From Rhyzopertha dominica (lineage: Eukaryota; Arthropoda; Insecta; Coleoptera; Bostrichidae), in NCBI GenBank assembly GCA_025024175.1, contig QCXZ01000045.1, forward strand, positions 4,590,649 to 4,654,648: a DNA stretch of 64,000 nt, written 5' to 3'. The notes beneath the pieces are model-generated. The model was not told the origin of the DNA. It saw only the letters and a list, made by a program, of their open reading frames with translations, and searched no databases. Below, one piece after another: positions 1 to 10,588 of the stretch; the stretch's first letter is position 1, and each line of letters starts with the position of its first letter. Both the position numbers and the translations under genes were made by a program.

Positions 1-1240
1 CTTTCAGTGGAATGTTCGTTGTCGTTTGACCATAGCACAGACTCTTCAATAGTTACGCCAGTCTTTACAAAGAGAAGATTTTTCCAAAACATTTCATATC
101 GGTCAGTATATTTTTTAAATTGCTGCACTGTTTACTTACCAGTTCTTAGAAAGTACCATTATTGAGTCCAATATATATTATCCAGAAACTAATGATGTTC
201 ATGTACGATTTAAAATCGCTATATTACAAAACAGTTTGTTTAACAATGCGACCGCCATCGCTTCCTTATTATGAAACGATGACCAATAGTTTGAATGCAG
301 TGGAAAACAAAGACTTCTTCCTCAGATGATTATGGACAATTTTCACGGTGCGCTTACGGTTTACGCTTGCAAAAAATACTGTGGTTAGCTGTCGCTGCGA
401 TCGGATTCCAAGAAACTGAGAAATGCCGTCGTTAAATATTCCGGAGACGTATATAAGATGGAGTCACGTATCCATAACAAGCGTATGCGATTTGCCTTAC
501 ATAAAAGAGCATATTTCTCAATAGAGTCATTGTTGGTGAGCGCATTATTGCGAATTACTTTTGCCAGGTGAACAATCGCGATAAGGAAATGAAAAGGTGC
601 TTAATGGAACAAAGCACATCAGATATAGAAGATAAGGGAAAAGGTTTTTGCGTAACCATAGGTACATAAAGTGGGACTGGGTAATTTGTGGAAAGGGCAT
701 GGCGAAATTGGTGTGCAATATTTTACCGGATCTTCTTATAGCTAAAAATGGAACAACAGCCCCGATAACAGAAGTCGACGAGTACTTACAAAATTGAAAT
801 TTTTAATATGAGCTTTACAAACGATGTTTAATGTACGAAGACAGTAGCGGATTTAGACGATTAGAGAGGCGCTTGGCGGTAAATATTTCATGGTGTCATA
901 ACAAAAAGATTTGAAAGGAAGTAGCAATTTTATGAAGTTTTCAGTTCTATTTTTATGAGTTACCTACCAGCAATATGTACATATGTAAATATGAAGTTAA
1001 CAAATAACAACAATGTCATCAAGTGACTTTGGTCACTACATTTAATGAATTAACAAGGTTTAGAATTAGCAAGAAGAATACATTTTAGAAACCCAAATAT
1101 TTAAATTACAGTCCACTTACAACTTTACATTGGACGCTACTTTCGATGTCTGTAAGTAGTAATCGCATTTTAGCTCGAATACGAGAGCTTGCCATTCATT
1201 CAGTGCGTGTAGACAGTTTAAATATACTCTACTTTTTAAA
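1..1240. other. AT-rich stretch without a recognisable gene
   Basis: I read both strands and see no reading frame, RNA gene or repeat that I can name. A slightly GC-richer part around 240-480 has no supported coding frame. Confidence 0.5.
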
Positions 1241-1249
1241 TGACACCAG

Positions 1250-1460
1250 AAAATAAAAATAAAATAATGGAGTCAAATCTGGCGATCGGGCTGGGTATTC
1301 TACAACTCCCCTGCGACCTATCCATCTACTGCCAAAAACGCCATCAAGAAAGCGACGTACTGCTACACCAAAATATGCCGGTACATCATGTCTACTCCTG
1401 AAATATCATTGTCCAGCTCATTTGGAAATATCTCAGTCAGTTCAGGTACCAAATTATCAC
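1250..1460 (-). pseudogene. Fragment of a DUF4817/mariner-like DDE transposase
   Basis: On the minus strand one frame reads HDVPAYFGVAVRRFLDG and then, after a short gap, RWIGRRG and PARSPDLTPL. These are the second catalytic Asp box (HDxxPAxF) and the third (SPDLTPLDFFLWG in intact relatives) of the insect transposases that begin with a DUF4817 helix-turn-helix. The SPDLTP box lies at about 1269-1288. Upstream codons also fit the family (LVPELTEIFPNELDN) but the frame is broken. The N-terminal half and the terminal repeats were not found here. This is a dead scrap; the same family recurs at 16.8-17.7, 21.8-22.2, 29.9-30.4 and 46.2 kb. Confidence 0.7.
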
Positions 1461-1592
1461 TAATAATTTATAAATACATATATGCCATCAGATTTTTTGA
1501 AAAAAGGAAGGATTGATAACACGTTGACAGTTGTTGCCTGCCCAAACATTAAACTTCTGAAGATGTTGCGCGTATACTTCATGAACCCAATG

Positions 1593-1633
1593 TTGGTTGC
1601 GGTGCAGACAGTACAGCATAAACATGCATTTTA
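1593..1633 (+). repeat. 40-bp dispersed repeat, copy 1
   Basis: Begins TTGGTTGCGGTGCAGACAG and ends CATGCATTTT. Near-copies occur at 4396-4435 and 24612-24651. No element boundary could be assigned. Confidence 0.6.
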
Positions 1634-1861
1634 AAATATTTTTTTTATTTAGGATGTGATTCTATCAAAATACCAAAAATGAAAAAAAAATATCTCCACT
1701 ACAAAACTATACAAATCAAGCATTTTAAATCAGTATCGCAAACGAATGTGACACATAAAGTTCTTATTATTAACAGCTTTTTCATACTGTTCTTTGCATT
1801 TTATAATGTGTATGGTATCCATTATAATCTATATCAACTCTAAAAAATCCATTGTTGAAAT

Positions 1862-2279
1862 CAGGGGCGGATCCAGAGTAGGATTTTGGGGGGAACTACA
1901 TAATTTTGTACTTTATTTAAGAAATGTGTAAATGTAAACCATAGATTTATTTTTGATGCATTTTTCAACATGTATTTCATAGTATCAAATCTACCACTAT
2001 CTCTTTTGTTGAGAACGCGCCCATGCGGAAATACGCTTATTTTCAAATGAATCCTTATAGGGTAAATGAAATTGATTAGCAGCTCAAAGTCCTTTTCGTC
2101 ATTTATGATGGAAATGCGATAGCTTATATATTAAAACATTATCGATAATTTTATTATTAAATGTTCAATTGTTGATTTTTTACGATTTTCGGTGTCTTAT
2201 TGGAAAAAATGTATAACGTACAATTTTGGGGGGGGGGGACTCTCCCGCAGTTCACCCCCCCCCCGTGGATCCGCCCCTG
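1862..2279. mobile_element. hAT-type MITE, 418 bp, with 8-bp target duplication
   Basis: Both ends carry the inverted sequence CAGGGGCGGATCCA (left 1862-1875, right 2266-2279). The element is flanked by a perfect direct repeat GTTGAAAT at 1854-1861 and 2280-2287. An 8-bp duplication and a CAGGGG start are hAT hallmarks. Just inside the ends are long G runs (left) and G/C runs (right), so the subterminal regions are also complementary. There is no transposase; it must be moved in trans. The short frame inside (1861-2046, minus) is not a credible gene. Confidence 0.9.
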
Positions 2280-2703
2280 GTTGAAATAGCCATACACGAC
2301 AAATTAATCACACGACTACGCAACTGCAAGAGGCTGTTTTACTCGAGCATCTTTCCGCTTTGAAAATAACGTTAATTTTCACGTAATTACATCAAATTGT
2401 TGAAAATAGGTACCTGCGAAATGTGCACTTTAGGCTTGAGGCTATATTTACTTGGCACTCTCGCTATTTTCAAAATATGAGATTACTTGTACTACGACAA
2501 TAGTTAGAATATAGAACCAGATGACGCCATATTGATTTACTACTAAGACATATTGGTGGTCATCAGCATGGTTACACTGACATACTTTTATTATTAATGC
2601 CTGAATGATTCATCGACCAAACGGGAAAAATAAGAAATACATGGTGTCAACTAGATGCTGCGCAAAGACGAAAACAAACCACCATAAAAAGGGATATCGT
2701 ATC

Positions 2704-2957
2704 GGAAGATTCGACAAGATTGTAAAGGAACCGCCAACAGAGATGTAATAAAATATTCTTAAAATTGGTAATTTTTGATGCAACAGATTTTATACTTTAA
2801 ATAAGCGTTTACAAAATGTTTACCGACACTGAAAATGAATTAATTTATTATAACAATGGCAATGTGAAATAATGTCAGATTTTGATAATTAATACCAATA
2901 TTAGTACTCCTTCAATGTTAAATAAATAAAAATATTTAGGTGGTTACTATAATGCAT
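2704..2957 (+). repeat. 254-bp direct repeat, copy A
   Basis: Starts GGAAGATTCGACAAGATTG and ends at AATGCAT. A copy of the same length lies at 3487-3740 with about five substitutions and no indels. It may be a segmental duplication or two copies of a short interspersed element; no terminal repeats or target duplication were recognised. Confidence 0.9.
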
Positions 2958-3486
2958 TCATAAACGTGAGTTCGGATTGATCTTTAGTTTTTTTTAATTA
3001 ATTTTTAAAATGTAATGTGAGTTTAGAAATTTGGTACAAAAGTTAAGAGTTATCACCGAATATGTGACAAATTCTAATGTGATTCCATATAACAGTAGTT
3101 AGTTGAACAATCTTGATAGGAAAATGTACAAGAGCCGAACTAAGCAGAAATCGTGTTATGACTCATCCTGACCAAGATAATCTTTTAAAGCTATATCCGC
3201 CCTAAGGCAACGATTCGTAACAACAAGAATGTTGCAGTTACAGCTTCAAAACGCACATAGCATCGATTAAGCTTGGAAACCTTTTGACAATAACTTATTA
3301 GAGAAGGTCATTAGCAAGGGTCAATTATGAGTTCAGTCTCCACTTACTAGGTAACATAAACATACAACATAGAAATACAGTGGCGGTACCCTTTACATAC
3401 AAGAATATTAATGCTAGTGGATAATCAGCGCCATCTGTGGACCAGAGTTGCAGGTATGTAGATGTGGTTGAATAGGGCGTTTAATA
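2958..3486. other. Spacer between the two 254-bp repeats
   Basis: AT-rich; no gene or RNA seen. Confidence 0.5.
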
Positions 3487-3740
3487 GGAAGATTCGACAA
3501 GATTGTAAAGGAACCGCCAACAGAGACGTAATAAAATATTCTTAAAATTGGTAATTTTTCATGCAACAGATTTTATACTTTAAATAAGCGTTTACAAAAT
3601 GTTTACCGACACTGAAAATGAATCAATTTATTATAACAATGGCAATGTGAAATAATGCCAGATTTTGATAATTAATACCAATATTAGTACTCCTTCAATG
3701 TTAAATAAATAAAAATATTTAGGTGGTTACTATGATGCAT
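3487..3740 (+). repeat. 254-bp direct repeat, copy B
   Basis: Second copy of the repeat at 2704-2957, in the same orientation, about 98% identical by eye. Confidence 0.9.
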
Positions 3741-4580
3741 CCTGGTTTAATATAAATGCATTATTATTCTATTTAGATTATCAAATACATTTTCGTACCT
3801 GATCGATTTTATAGAAACACAATTATACATACATCATAGATCTTTTATTGCCGTAATTTGCAGTTTTTCAAAAAGTAGTAAGTTCTGATTTATTCCTTCT
3901 ACTAGAATCTATTCCTAATAACTGTCAATCTAACTTTAATACCCAAAATTGAAATAAGAAAAAGCAATACCTTTAAATGGCTTAATAACTACTGAAATGT
4001 AGAGGTACAAATTTTTCGCTGAATACGATAACTCTTTATCCCAATGTATTTTGTACTTAGTCAGATTTTCTTAATGTTTTACATGCAGTTGTTCCTATGT
4101 ATGCAGTTTTATATATGTATTTCATTTTTTGATAGTAACAAGAACATCAGTGACTGAAATAATGGGTCTCTCTACTCCAATTTCCTTTTATTTGTTTGAT
4201 TATCGGTTTCAAGGAACCAAACAAATAAAGATTTGCTCTAAAAAACATTATTTAAGTTACTGTTATTGTTATACTTATACTCCAAAGTTAAGTAAAATTT
4301 ACTGTTTCGATAATATTAAAAAAAAAACATATCAAAGGTACACATTTGTGTAGTCTGTACTAGACCTTAACTTCAGTGATGAGCTAGTGAAACAGTTGGT
4401 TGCGGTGCAGACAGCATAGCATAGACATGCATTTTTAGTATACGCCTTAGTCCAAAAAGGTCGCGACCATTTGTTGGTGAAATCGAAAATACTGTAATTA
4501 ATAGCAAAAAAACGAGTGCATCATTCATCAAGATAAATACCGTTTATTTAGTTTCCATTGTTATTGTAGCAAATTTAGTT
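3741..4580. other. AT-rich stretch with one dispersed 40-bp repeat
   Basis: The only thing noted is copy 2 of the 40-bp repeat at 4396-4435. The 74-codon frame starting at 4129 looks random. Confidence 0.5.
4396..4435 (+). repeat. 40-bp dispersed repeat, copy 2
   Basis: Same sequence as 1593-1633 with a few differences; same orientation. Confidence 0.6.
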
Positions 4581-4583
4581 TTG

Positions 4584-4797
4584 CTATTGAAACAACATTC
4601 TACATATATTCATAGCAGGTTCATCGCATACAAATAACACTTCTACATTATTGCGCCTATCCGATTGCTGAAAATATAATACATAATAATAAATAATAGG
4701 TAGGTAAATTAGTAAACTTAGCTTGCTATGCAACTTAAGTTGCCTATATACGCACTTTTCCAATGTCCTTCCATCCCATCGTATCGCCAGAAAAATA
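4584..4797 (-). pseudogene. Probable continuation of the non-LTR RT relic, left of the foldback insertion
   Basis: The minus-strand frame just outside the foldback element reads HEDIFLAIRWDGRTLEK, which resembles the segment around and after the Y-A-D-D active-site box of Jockey/CR1-type reverse transcriptases (the Asp-Asp box would be decayed to E-D). The piece on the other side of the insertion (8460 upward) stops just after the conserved NNGLPQGSVL box, so the two sides fit one RT split by the insertion. Resemblance fades after about 20 codons. Moderate to low certainty. Confidence 0.4.
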
Positions 4798-4806
4798 TCT
4801 TCGTGG
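4798..4806. repeat. Left target-site duplication of the foldback element
   Basis: TCTTCGTGG, identical to 8451-8459. Confidence 0.9.
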
Positions 4807-7285
4807 GGGTGTGTCAAGTTGGCCCCGCCCGATCAAATTTTTACAATTACAATATGGAAATGAATTGTGCTAGTTTTGTGCTGAATTGTGCTGCTATTAA
4901 AAAGTTTTGTGCAGCAACCCTTATACGCTTAATTAAATAATCATTTGGCGGGGCCAGCTTGACGGTCAGCCCCGCTTTTTGTGCAATATTCAAAATCTAA
5001 TTACGGCAATGAATTGTGCTCGTTTTGTGCTGAAAAGTGCCGGTGTCAGCGAGTTTTGTCAGCAACCCTTATATTTAATTTTTTTTAAACACCGGCGGGC
5101 GGGGCCAGCTTGACGGTCAGCCCCGCTTTTTTTGGGAATATTCAAAATCTAATTACTGCAATGAATTGTGCTCCTTTTGTGCTGAAAAGTGCCGGTGCCA
5201 GGGAGNTTTGTGCAGCAACCCTTATATTTAATTTTTTAAAAACACCGGCGGGCGGGGCCCACTTGACGGTCAGCCTCGCTTTTTTTGGGAATATTCAAAA
5301 TCTTAGTTGCGGCAATGAATTGTGCTCGTTCTGTGCTGAAAAGTGCCGGTTTCAGGGAGTTTTGTGCAGCAACCCTTATATTTAATTTTTTAAAAACACC
5401 GGCGTGCGGGGCCAATTTGACGGTCAGCCCCGCTTTTTTGAGAATATTCAAAATCTAATTACCGCAATCAATTGTGCTCGTTTTGTGCTGAAAAGTGCCG
5501 ATGTCAGGGAGTTTTGTGCAGCAACCCATATATACTTATTTTTTTAAACACCGGCGGCCGGGGCCTGCTTNACGGTCAGNCCCGCTTTTTTGGGAATATT
5601 CAAAATATTACGACAATGAATTGTGCTTGTTTTGTGCTGAAATGTGCCGGTGTCAGGGAGTTTTGTGCAGCAACCCTTACATTTAATTTTTAAAAATATC
5701 GGCGGGCGGGGCCAGCTTGACGGTCAGCCCCGCTTTTTTTGGGAATATTCAAAATCTAATTGCGACAATGAATTGTGCTCGTTTTGTGCTGAAATGTGCC
5801 GGTGTCAGGGAGTTTTGTGCAGCAACCCTTACATTTAATTTTTAAAAACATCGGCGGGCGGGGCTAGCTTGACGGTCAGCCCCGCTTTTTTTGGGAATAT
5901 TCAAAATCTAATTACGGCAATGAATTGTGCTCGTTTTGTGCAGCAACCCTTATATTTAATTTTTTTTAAACACCGGCCGGCGGGGCCAGCTTGACGGTCA
6001 GCCCCGCTTTTTTTGGGAATATTCAAAATCTAATTGCGACAATGAATTGTGCTCGTTTTGTGCTGAAATGTGCCGGTGTCAGGGAGTTTTGTGCAGCAAC
6101 CCTTATATTTAATTTTTTAAAAACACCGGCGGGCGGGGCCCGCTTGACGGTCAGCCCCGCTTTTTTTGGGAATATTCAAAATCTAATTGCGGCAATGAAT
6201 TGTGCTCGTTTTGTGCTGAAAAGTGCCGGTGTCAGGGAGTTTTGTGCAGCAACCCTTACATTTAATTTTTTAAAAACACCGGCGGGCGGGGCCAACTTGA
6301 CGGTCAGCCCCGCTTTTTTTGGGAATATTCAAAATCTAATTGCGGCAATGAATTGTGCTCGTTTTGTGCTGAAATGTGNCGGTGTCAGGAAGTTTTGTGC
6401 AGCAACCCTTACATTTAATTTTTAAAAACATCGGCGGGCGGGGCCAGCTTGACGGTCATCCCCGCTTTTTTTTGGGAATATTCAAAATCTAATTACGGCA
6501 ATGAATTGTGCCCGTTTTGTGCAGCAACCCTTATATTTAATTTTTTTAAACACCGGCCGGCGGAGCCAGCTTGACGGTCAGCCCCGCTTTTTTTTGGGAA
6601 TATTCAAAATCTAATTGCGACAATGAATTGTGCTCGTTTTGTGCTGAAATGTGCCGGTGTCAGGGAGTTTTGTGCAGCAACCCTTACATTTAATATTTAA
6701 AAACCTCGGCGGGCGGGGCCAGCTTGACGGTCAGCCCCCCTTTTTTTGGGAATATTCAAAATCTAATTACGACAATGAATTGTGCTCGTTTTATCCTGAA
6801 AAGTGCCGGTGTCAAGGAGTTATGTGCAGCAACCCTTATATATATTTTTTTAAAACACCGGCGGGCGGGGCCAGCTTGACGGTCAGCCCCGCTTTTTTTG
6901 GGAATATTCAAAATCTAATGGCGACAATGAATTGTGCTCGTTTTGTGCTAAAATGTGCCGGTATCAGGGAGTTTTGTGCAGCAACCCTTACATTTAATTT
7001 TTAAAAACATCGGCGGGCGGGGCCAGCTTGACGGTCAGCCCCGCTTTTTTTGGGAATATTCAAAATCTAATTGCGGCNATGAATTGTGCTCGTTTTGTGC
7101 TGAAATGTGCCGGTGTCAGGGAGTTTTGTGCAGCAACCCTTATATTTAATTTTTTAAAACTTCGGCGGGCGGGGCCAGCTTGACGGTCAGCCCCGTTTTT
7201 TTTGGGAATATTCAAAATCTAATTACGGCAGTTAATTGTGCTCTTTTTGTGCTGAAATGTGCCGGTGTCAGGGAGTTTTGTATTT
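4807..7285 (+). repeat. Left arm: tandem array of ~152-bp units
   Basis: The anchor GAATTGTGCT recurs at about 4862, 5011, 5163, 5317, 5469, 5618, 5770, 5922, 6044, 6197, 6350, 6503, 6625, 6777, 6929, 7081 and 7233. Spacing is mostly 152-153 bp, but 122 bp after the units at 5922 and 6503, which share a ~31-bp deletion (TTTTGTG runs straight into CAGCAACCC) and the variant CCGGCCGGCGG. The first unit (4807-4970) is the diverged terminal unit, matched inverted at the right end. Confidence 0.95.
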
Positions 7286-7289
7286 AATA

Positions 7290-7770
7290 TGTAAAAATGT
7301 TTATAACCTGCAACAGGAGATAATAGCGCCCATCAACTCCCGCGAGAAATCAACACCATGTGTAAATTGTACAAGTCCTACTATTCATGGGTATCGGTTG
7401 CACACAAAAATGATTCTTATTGAAATTCTTGACACATCATTGAATATACCTGAATTACAGTTAAAAAGTATACCAAGACAGGAAGTCGTTGAAAACCAAA
7501 TTTATGTATTAAGAGGAACTATATCTTACTTTGCATTATTCTCAAACTTTTGTATGTTAACCGTAAAAGTACCTAGAATTTTTTTAATTCGACTCAGCAT
7601 ATTACCAGCAAAGCAATAACGCTCATCCTAAACTTATATTACACAAACACACGGTAAGTAGAAATACAGAACTGCATCAATTTTATCTCCCACTACTTCC
7701 ATCAGCTTTATCCTGTAAAGCTGTAATTTTGTAAATAGCAATCTATTAATAATAATTAAACCACATCGAT
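7290..7770. other. Unique centre of the foldback element
   Basis: About 480 bp between the opposed arms that does not resemble the unit. A + strand frame runs to 7619 but enters from the array and matches no family I know. It could be a captured fragment of host DNA or the remnant of the original internal region. Confidence 0.6.
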
Positions 7771-7774
7771 TTTG

Positions 7775-8450
7775 CAATATTAAATATAAGGGTTGCTGCA
7801 CAAAACTCCCTGTCACAATCACTTTTCAGCACAAAACGAGCACAATTCATTGCCGCAATTAGATTTTGAATATTCCCAAAAAAAAGCGGGGATGACCGTC
7901 AAGTTGGCCCCGCCACCCGGTGTTTTTTTAAAATTAAATATAAGGGTTGCTGCACAAAACTCCCTGTCACAATCACTTTTCAGCACAAAACGAGCACAAT
8001 TCATTGCCGCAATTAGATTTTGAATATTCCCAAAAAAGCGGGGCTGACCGTCAAGTTGGACCCGCCCGCCGGTGTTTTAAAAAAATTAAATGTAAGGGTT
8101 GCTGCATAAAACTCCCTGACACCGGCACTTTTCAGCACAAAACGAGCACAATTCATTGCCGTAGTTAGATTTTGAATACTGCAAAAAAAGCGGGGCTGAC
8201 CGTCAAGTTGGCCCCGCCCGCCGGTGTTTTTAAAAAATTAGGTGTAAGGGTTGCTGCACAAAACTCCCTGACACCGGCACTTTTCAGCTGACCGTCAAGC
8301 TGGCCCCGCCAAATGATTGTTTAATTAAACGTATAAGGGTTGCTGCACAAAACTTTTTAATAGCAGCACAATTCAGCACAAAACTAGCACAATTCATCCC
8401 CATATAGCAATTGTAAAAATTTGATCGGGCGGGGCCAACTTGACATACCC
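7775..8450 (-). repeat. Right arm: inverted array of ~152-bp units
   Basis: Three full or near-full units (anchors at about 7848, 8002 and 8154), then a truncated unit fused at about 8289 to the terminal unit, which mirrors 4807-4970. Same unit as the left arm, on the opposite strand. Confidence 0.93.
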
Positions 8451-8459
8451 TCTTCGTGG
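8451..8459. repeat. Right target-site duplication of the foldback element
   Basis: TCTTCGTGG, identical to 4798-4806. Confidence 0.9.
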
Positions 8460-9605
8460 CCTCCGGTCCTTCGTAAAAACGCACACTCTGCGACAGAACC
8501 GATCCTTGTGGAAGACCATTATTCAAAATCCTGAGTTTGGTACTTTTCTCTTCCAAAAAGACTCTGATTTGACGTTGGGATAGCATTCATTCGATAAGCT
8601 TCACAGTCTTTCCACATTTCAGAGTATTTTCTTTCCACACAGTATCGTAGGCCGCCGATAAGTCTATGAACACTACTCCAGTTTTCAATCGTTTCTGGAA
8701 ACTAACTTCAGCATATGTTGTTAGAGCCAAGACTTGATCACAGCAACTTGTGTTCTTCCTAAAACCTGCTTGTTCCTTCGGGAGTGAGTCTTCAATAATA
8801 GGTCCTATTCTCTGGTAGAGTAATTTCTCTAGTAACTTGTAGCAGACACTCAGGAGGGCAATGAGTCGGTAACTTCCTGCTTCATTTGGAGGTTTCCCAG
8901 GTTTTAAGACAGCAATCACCTTTGTTTTCTGAAACAAACTTGGAAGAGTACATGTATCTAAAATATTATTATAGAACAATAACAACCATTTTAAAGCATT
9001 CGGTTCCAAGTTTTTCAAGAATTCTGGGTAAATACCATCAAGATCTTCCAATGAGAATAATTGTGACAACTCTACTGAAGGTTCGCATCTTTTTCTTAAC
9101 TGACGAAGTTTTTTTTCATCTTTTTTAATTCCTCCGTAGGTATTTGAACAGAATTTGAGATGTTCACCAGTCGAGAAGCTAAAACATTAGGCGAAATTAA
9201 TTATGTTGGTTTATGTGTTTTATTAATGTTTGGCTCTAATTTTTGAGCAGGTTCCAACTGCTACGACTGGAGTGGGTGAAGTTCATGCTCTGCATTAAAG
9301 TATTCCATTTTTTTCTTCCGAGATTGATTCAGGGATTCAAGAATCCTGTCAGCCATTTCATAACTGGGATGAGCTTGATACAGTCTATACAAGGCATCAG
9401 TTTCTTTATTCCAACAAGGAACGTAGCATTTTCGAAAACCTCTTGGAATTGTTCTCTTTGCAGCAGCCCTTATTACACCAACAAATCTTTCATAGTTTTC
9501 AGGAGTTGCTGGGACCCTTCGAAGATTCATGTCAATTTGAGTTCTAAAGCCTAACCAGTCCGCTTTTTGAAAGTTCCATCGTGGTTTTTCAAGTGATGGA
9601 GATGA
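8460..9605 (-). pseudogene. Non-LTR retrotransposon relic (Jockey/CR1-type reverse transcriptase)
   Basis: Reading down from about 9605 on the minus strand there is first the linker between endonuclease and RT (KPRWNFQKADW, then AAKRTIPRGF and YVPCWNKETDALY at 9261-9530). After a frame break comes the RT at 8587-9069: DGIYPEFLKNL, TKVIAVLKPGKP, YRLIALLSVCYKLLEKLL, PKEQAGFRKNTSCCDQVLAL and VVFIDLSAAYDTVW, the last holding the first catalytic Asp. The next frame (from 8586) gives LRILNNGLPQGSVL, a conserved RT box. The Y-A-D-D box is not on this side because the foldback insertion cuts the gene here. Endonuclease, ORF1 and the 3' end are missing. Stops and at least two frame changes show it is dead. 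Confidence 0.9.
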
Positions 9606-9955
9606 ATAGGTTTATTTACCATATTGTACATATTAGTGTTTATGACCTCCCAGCCTCGGGTTCCTTGTTCGCACTAGCTCATGAGTTAGCGCTACCCTGC
9701 GACTTGACTTCAATAAAACGGAATAACAGTAAAAATAATTAATCTTGTGGGGCACACATAAAGTAAAGTTTGACACAAAATTTGAACTCAACAAGCAAAC
9801 CCCTGTGCCATTTGAATACAAATTGAGTAATTAAAGTTCAGAAACACTACCTAATGCTGTCATGCGTATTTCAACTCCACATGAAATGAACCAATTCATA
9901 TTCTTAGGAGTCCGTATAACAGTATAAAATCTACCTAAATAACTCACTCACAGAA
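9606..9955. other. No gene seen
   Basis: AT-rich, nothing recognised. Confidence 0.4.
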
Positions 9956-9959
9956 GTGG

Positions 9960-10340
9960 AAGTCTTTCCATTATGCACACCCTTAGTTTCCCCTTAGCAC
10001 CCTCCCTTACGACACACGGAGGACAACGGAACAAAAATTTATTAACCCCGTCCAACAATGCCGAAATTCAATTGCCAGTATGTTGCGACAGCCCGTCCCG
10101 TCCTTTCGCGCCTCATTTCCTACCGCCAATGATTCATCTTATTAAAACTCGAACGAAAGTGACGGGATTACATCTCCCGAAAGGAGCGACAGAGCTGGAT
10201 TTCGATCAACTGTGCAATATGTACTCGCAATTCGTATGCACCCTCTCGTTATTTCGTTTTAATCCCAACTAATCTTTATTTGAAAACGGGATGGCGATGA
10301 ACGAAAGGAGATGGGTAGATAAGGACGAGGGTGTGTCGAC
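9960..10340. promoter_or_regulatory. GC-richer block, possible regulatory or conserved DNA
   Basis: Composition changes clearly from the AT-rich flanks, and CpG-containing words are frequent (CCCGTCCCGTCC, TTTCGCGCC). A 99-codon + strand frame (9973-10272) resembles no protein I recognise. The block lacks transposon features. The call rests on composition only. Confidence 0.2.
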
Positions 10341-10549
10341 GAGAATTTGCTACAGCTTGGGTTGGGGCGCTTGGGGAGAGATTGCACATTTCTAGGACGA
10401 ACATATGGAAGTTTCTACGACATTTACATTAATACAATTTTGTCAAACTATGTCAATGACGTTTACATTATATTACAAAAAAATATACTTTCTATATTTT
10501 GGGGTTATTCGACATTTTTTATTCAATTAAGAACACTCTTTTATCTAAA

Positions 10550-10588
10550 GTCAAGCTTTCGATCTTTAATTTAGATCTTCATCAGGAC
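10550..10588 (-). ncRNA. Minimal type I hammerhead ribozyme motif (Penelope-like element)
   Basis: Read on the minus strand: stem I GUC, then the invariant CUGAUGA, an A, stem II GAUCU (7-nt loop) AGAUC, the invariant GAAA, the palindromic stem III AGCU made by the last A of GAAA plus GCU, the cleavage-site U, and the stem I partner GAC. All core positions are present. Very short palindromic stem III is typical of hammerheads in Penelope-like element terminal repeats. It abuts, in opposite orientation, the Penelope-like RT fragment that begins at 10589, as expected for these elements' partly inverted copies. Self-cleavage has not been tested. Confidence 0.7.

Larger units (their letters stand above)
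4807..8450. mobile_element. Foldback-type non-autonomous DNA transposon with tandem-repeat arms
   Basis: The two ends are inverted copies: the left begins GGGTGTGTCAAGTTGGCCCC and the right end, read inward, begins GGGTATGTCAAGTTGGCCCC. A perfect 9-bp target duplication TCTTCGTGG flanks it. Each arm is a tandem array of a ~152-bp unit, opposed in orientation: about 2.5 kb on the left, a ~0.5-kb unrelated centre (about 7290-7770) and about 0.67 kb on the right. Every unit contains an inward copy of the terminal motif (GGCGGGGCCAGCTTGAC) forming a 7-bp G/C hairpin with GCCCCGC, plus a second inverted pair (GCCGGTGT / ACACCGGC). Long arms made of subrepeats with 9-bp duplications match the Foldback/MULE class. 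No transposase is encoded; open frames through the array are by-products of unit lengths close to a multiple of three. Confidence 0.92.

Noticed and set aside
1861..2046. 61-codon minus-strand frame starting at the hAT MITE
   Set aside because: Lies inside a 418-bp non-coding MITE and overlaps its terminal repeat.
5110..7149. Several open frames of 60-144 codons through the 152-bp array, giving repeated NIQNLIA..MNCARFVLK-type peptides
   Set aside because: They arise because some units are 153 bp long and lack stops in one frame. Frames shift whenever a unit is 152 bp, and codons follow the DNA repeat, so this is not a repeat protein gene.
5236..8586. A CRISPR-like reading of the regular ~152-bp repeats
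   Set aside because: Repeats are contiguous, far too long and without unique spacers, and the DNA is eukaryotic. Inverted ends and a 9-bp duplication show a transposon.
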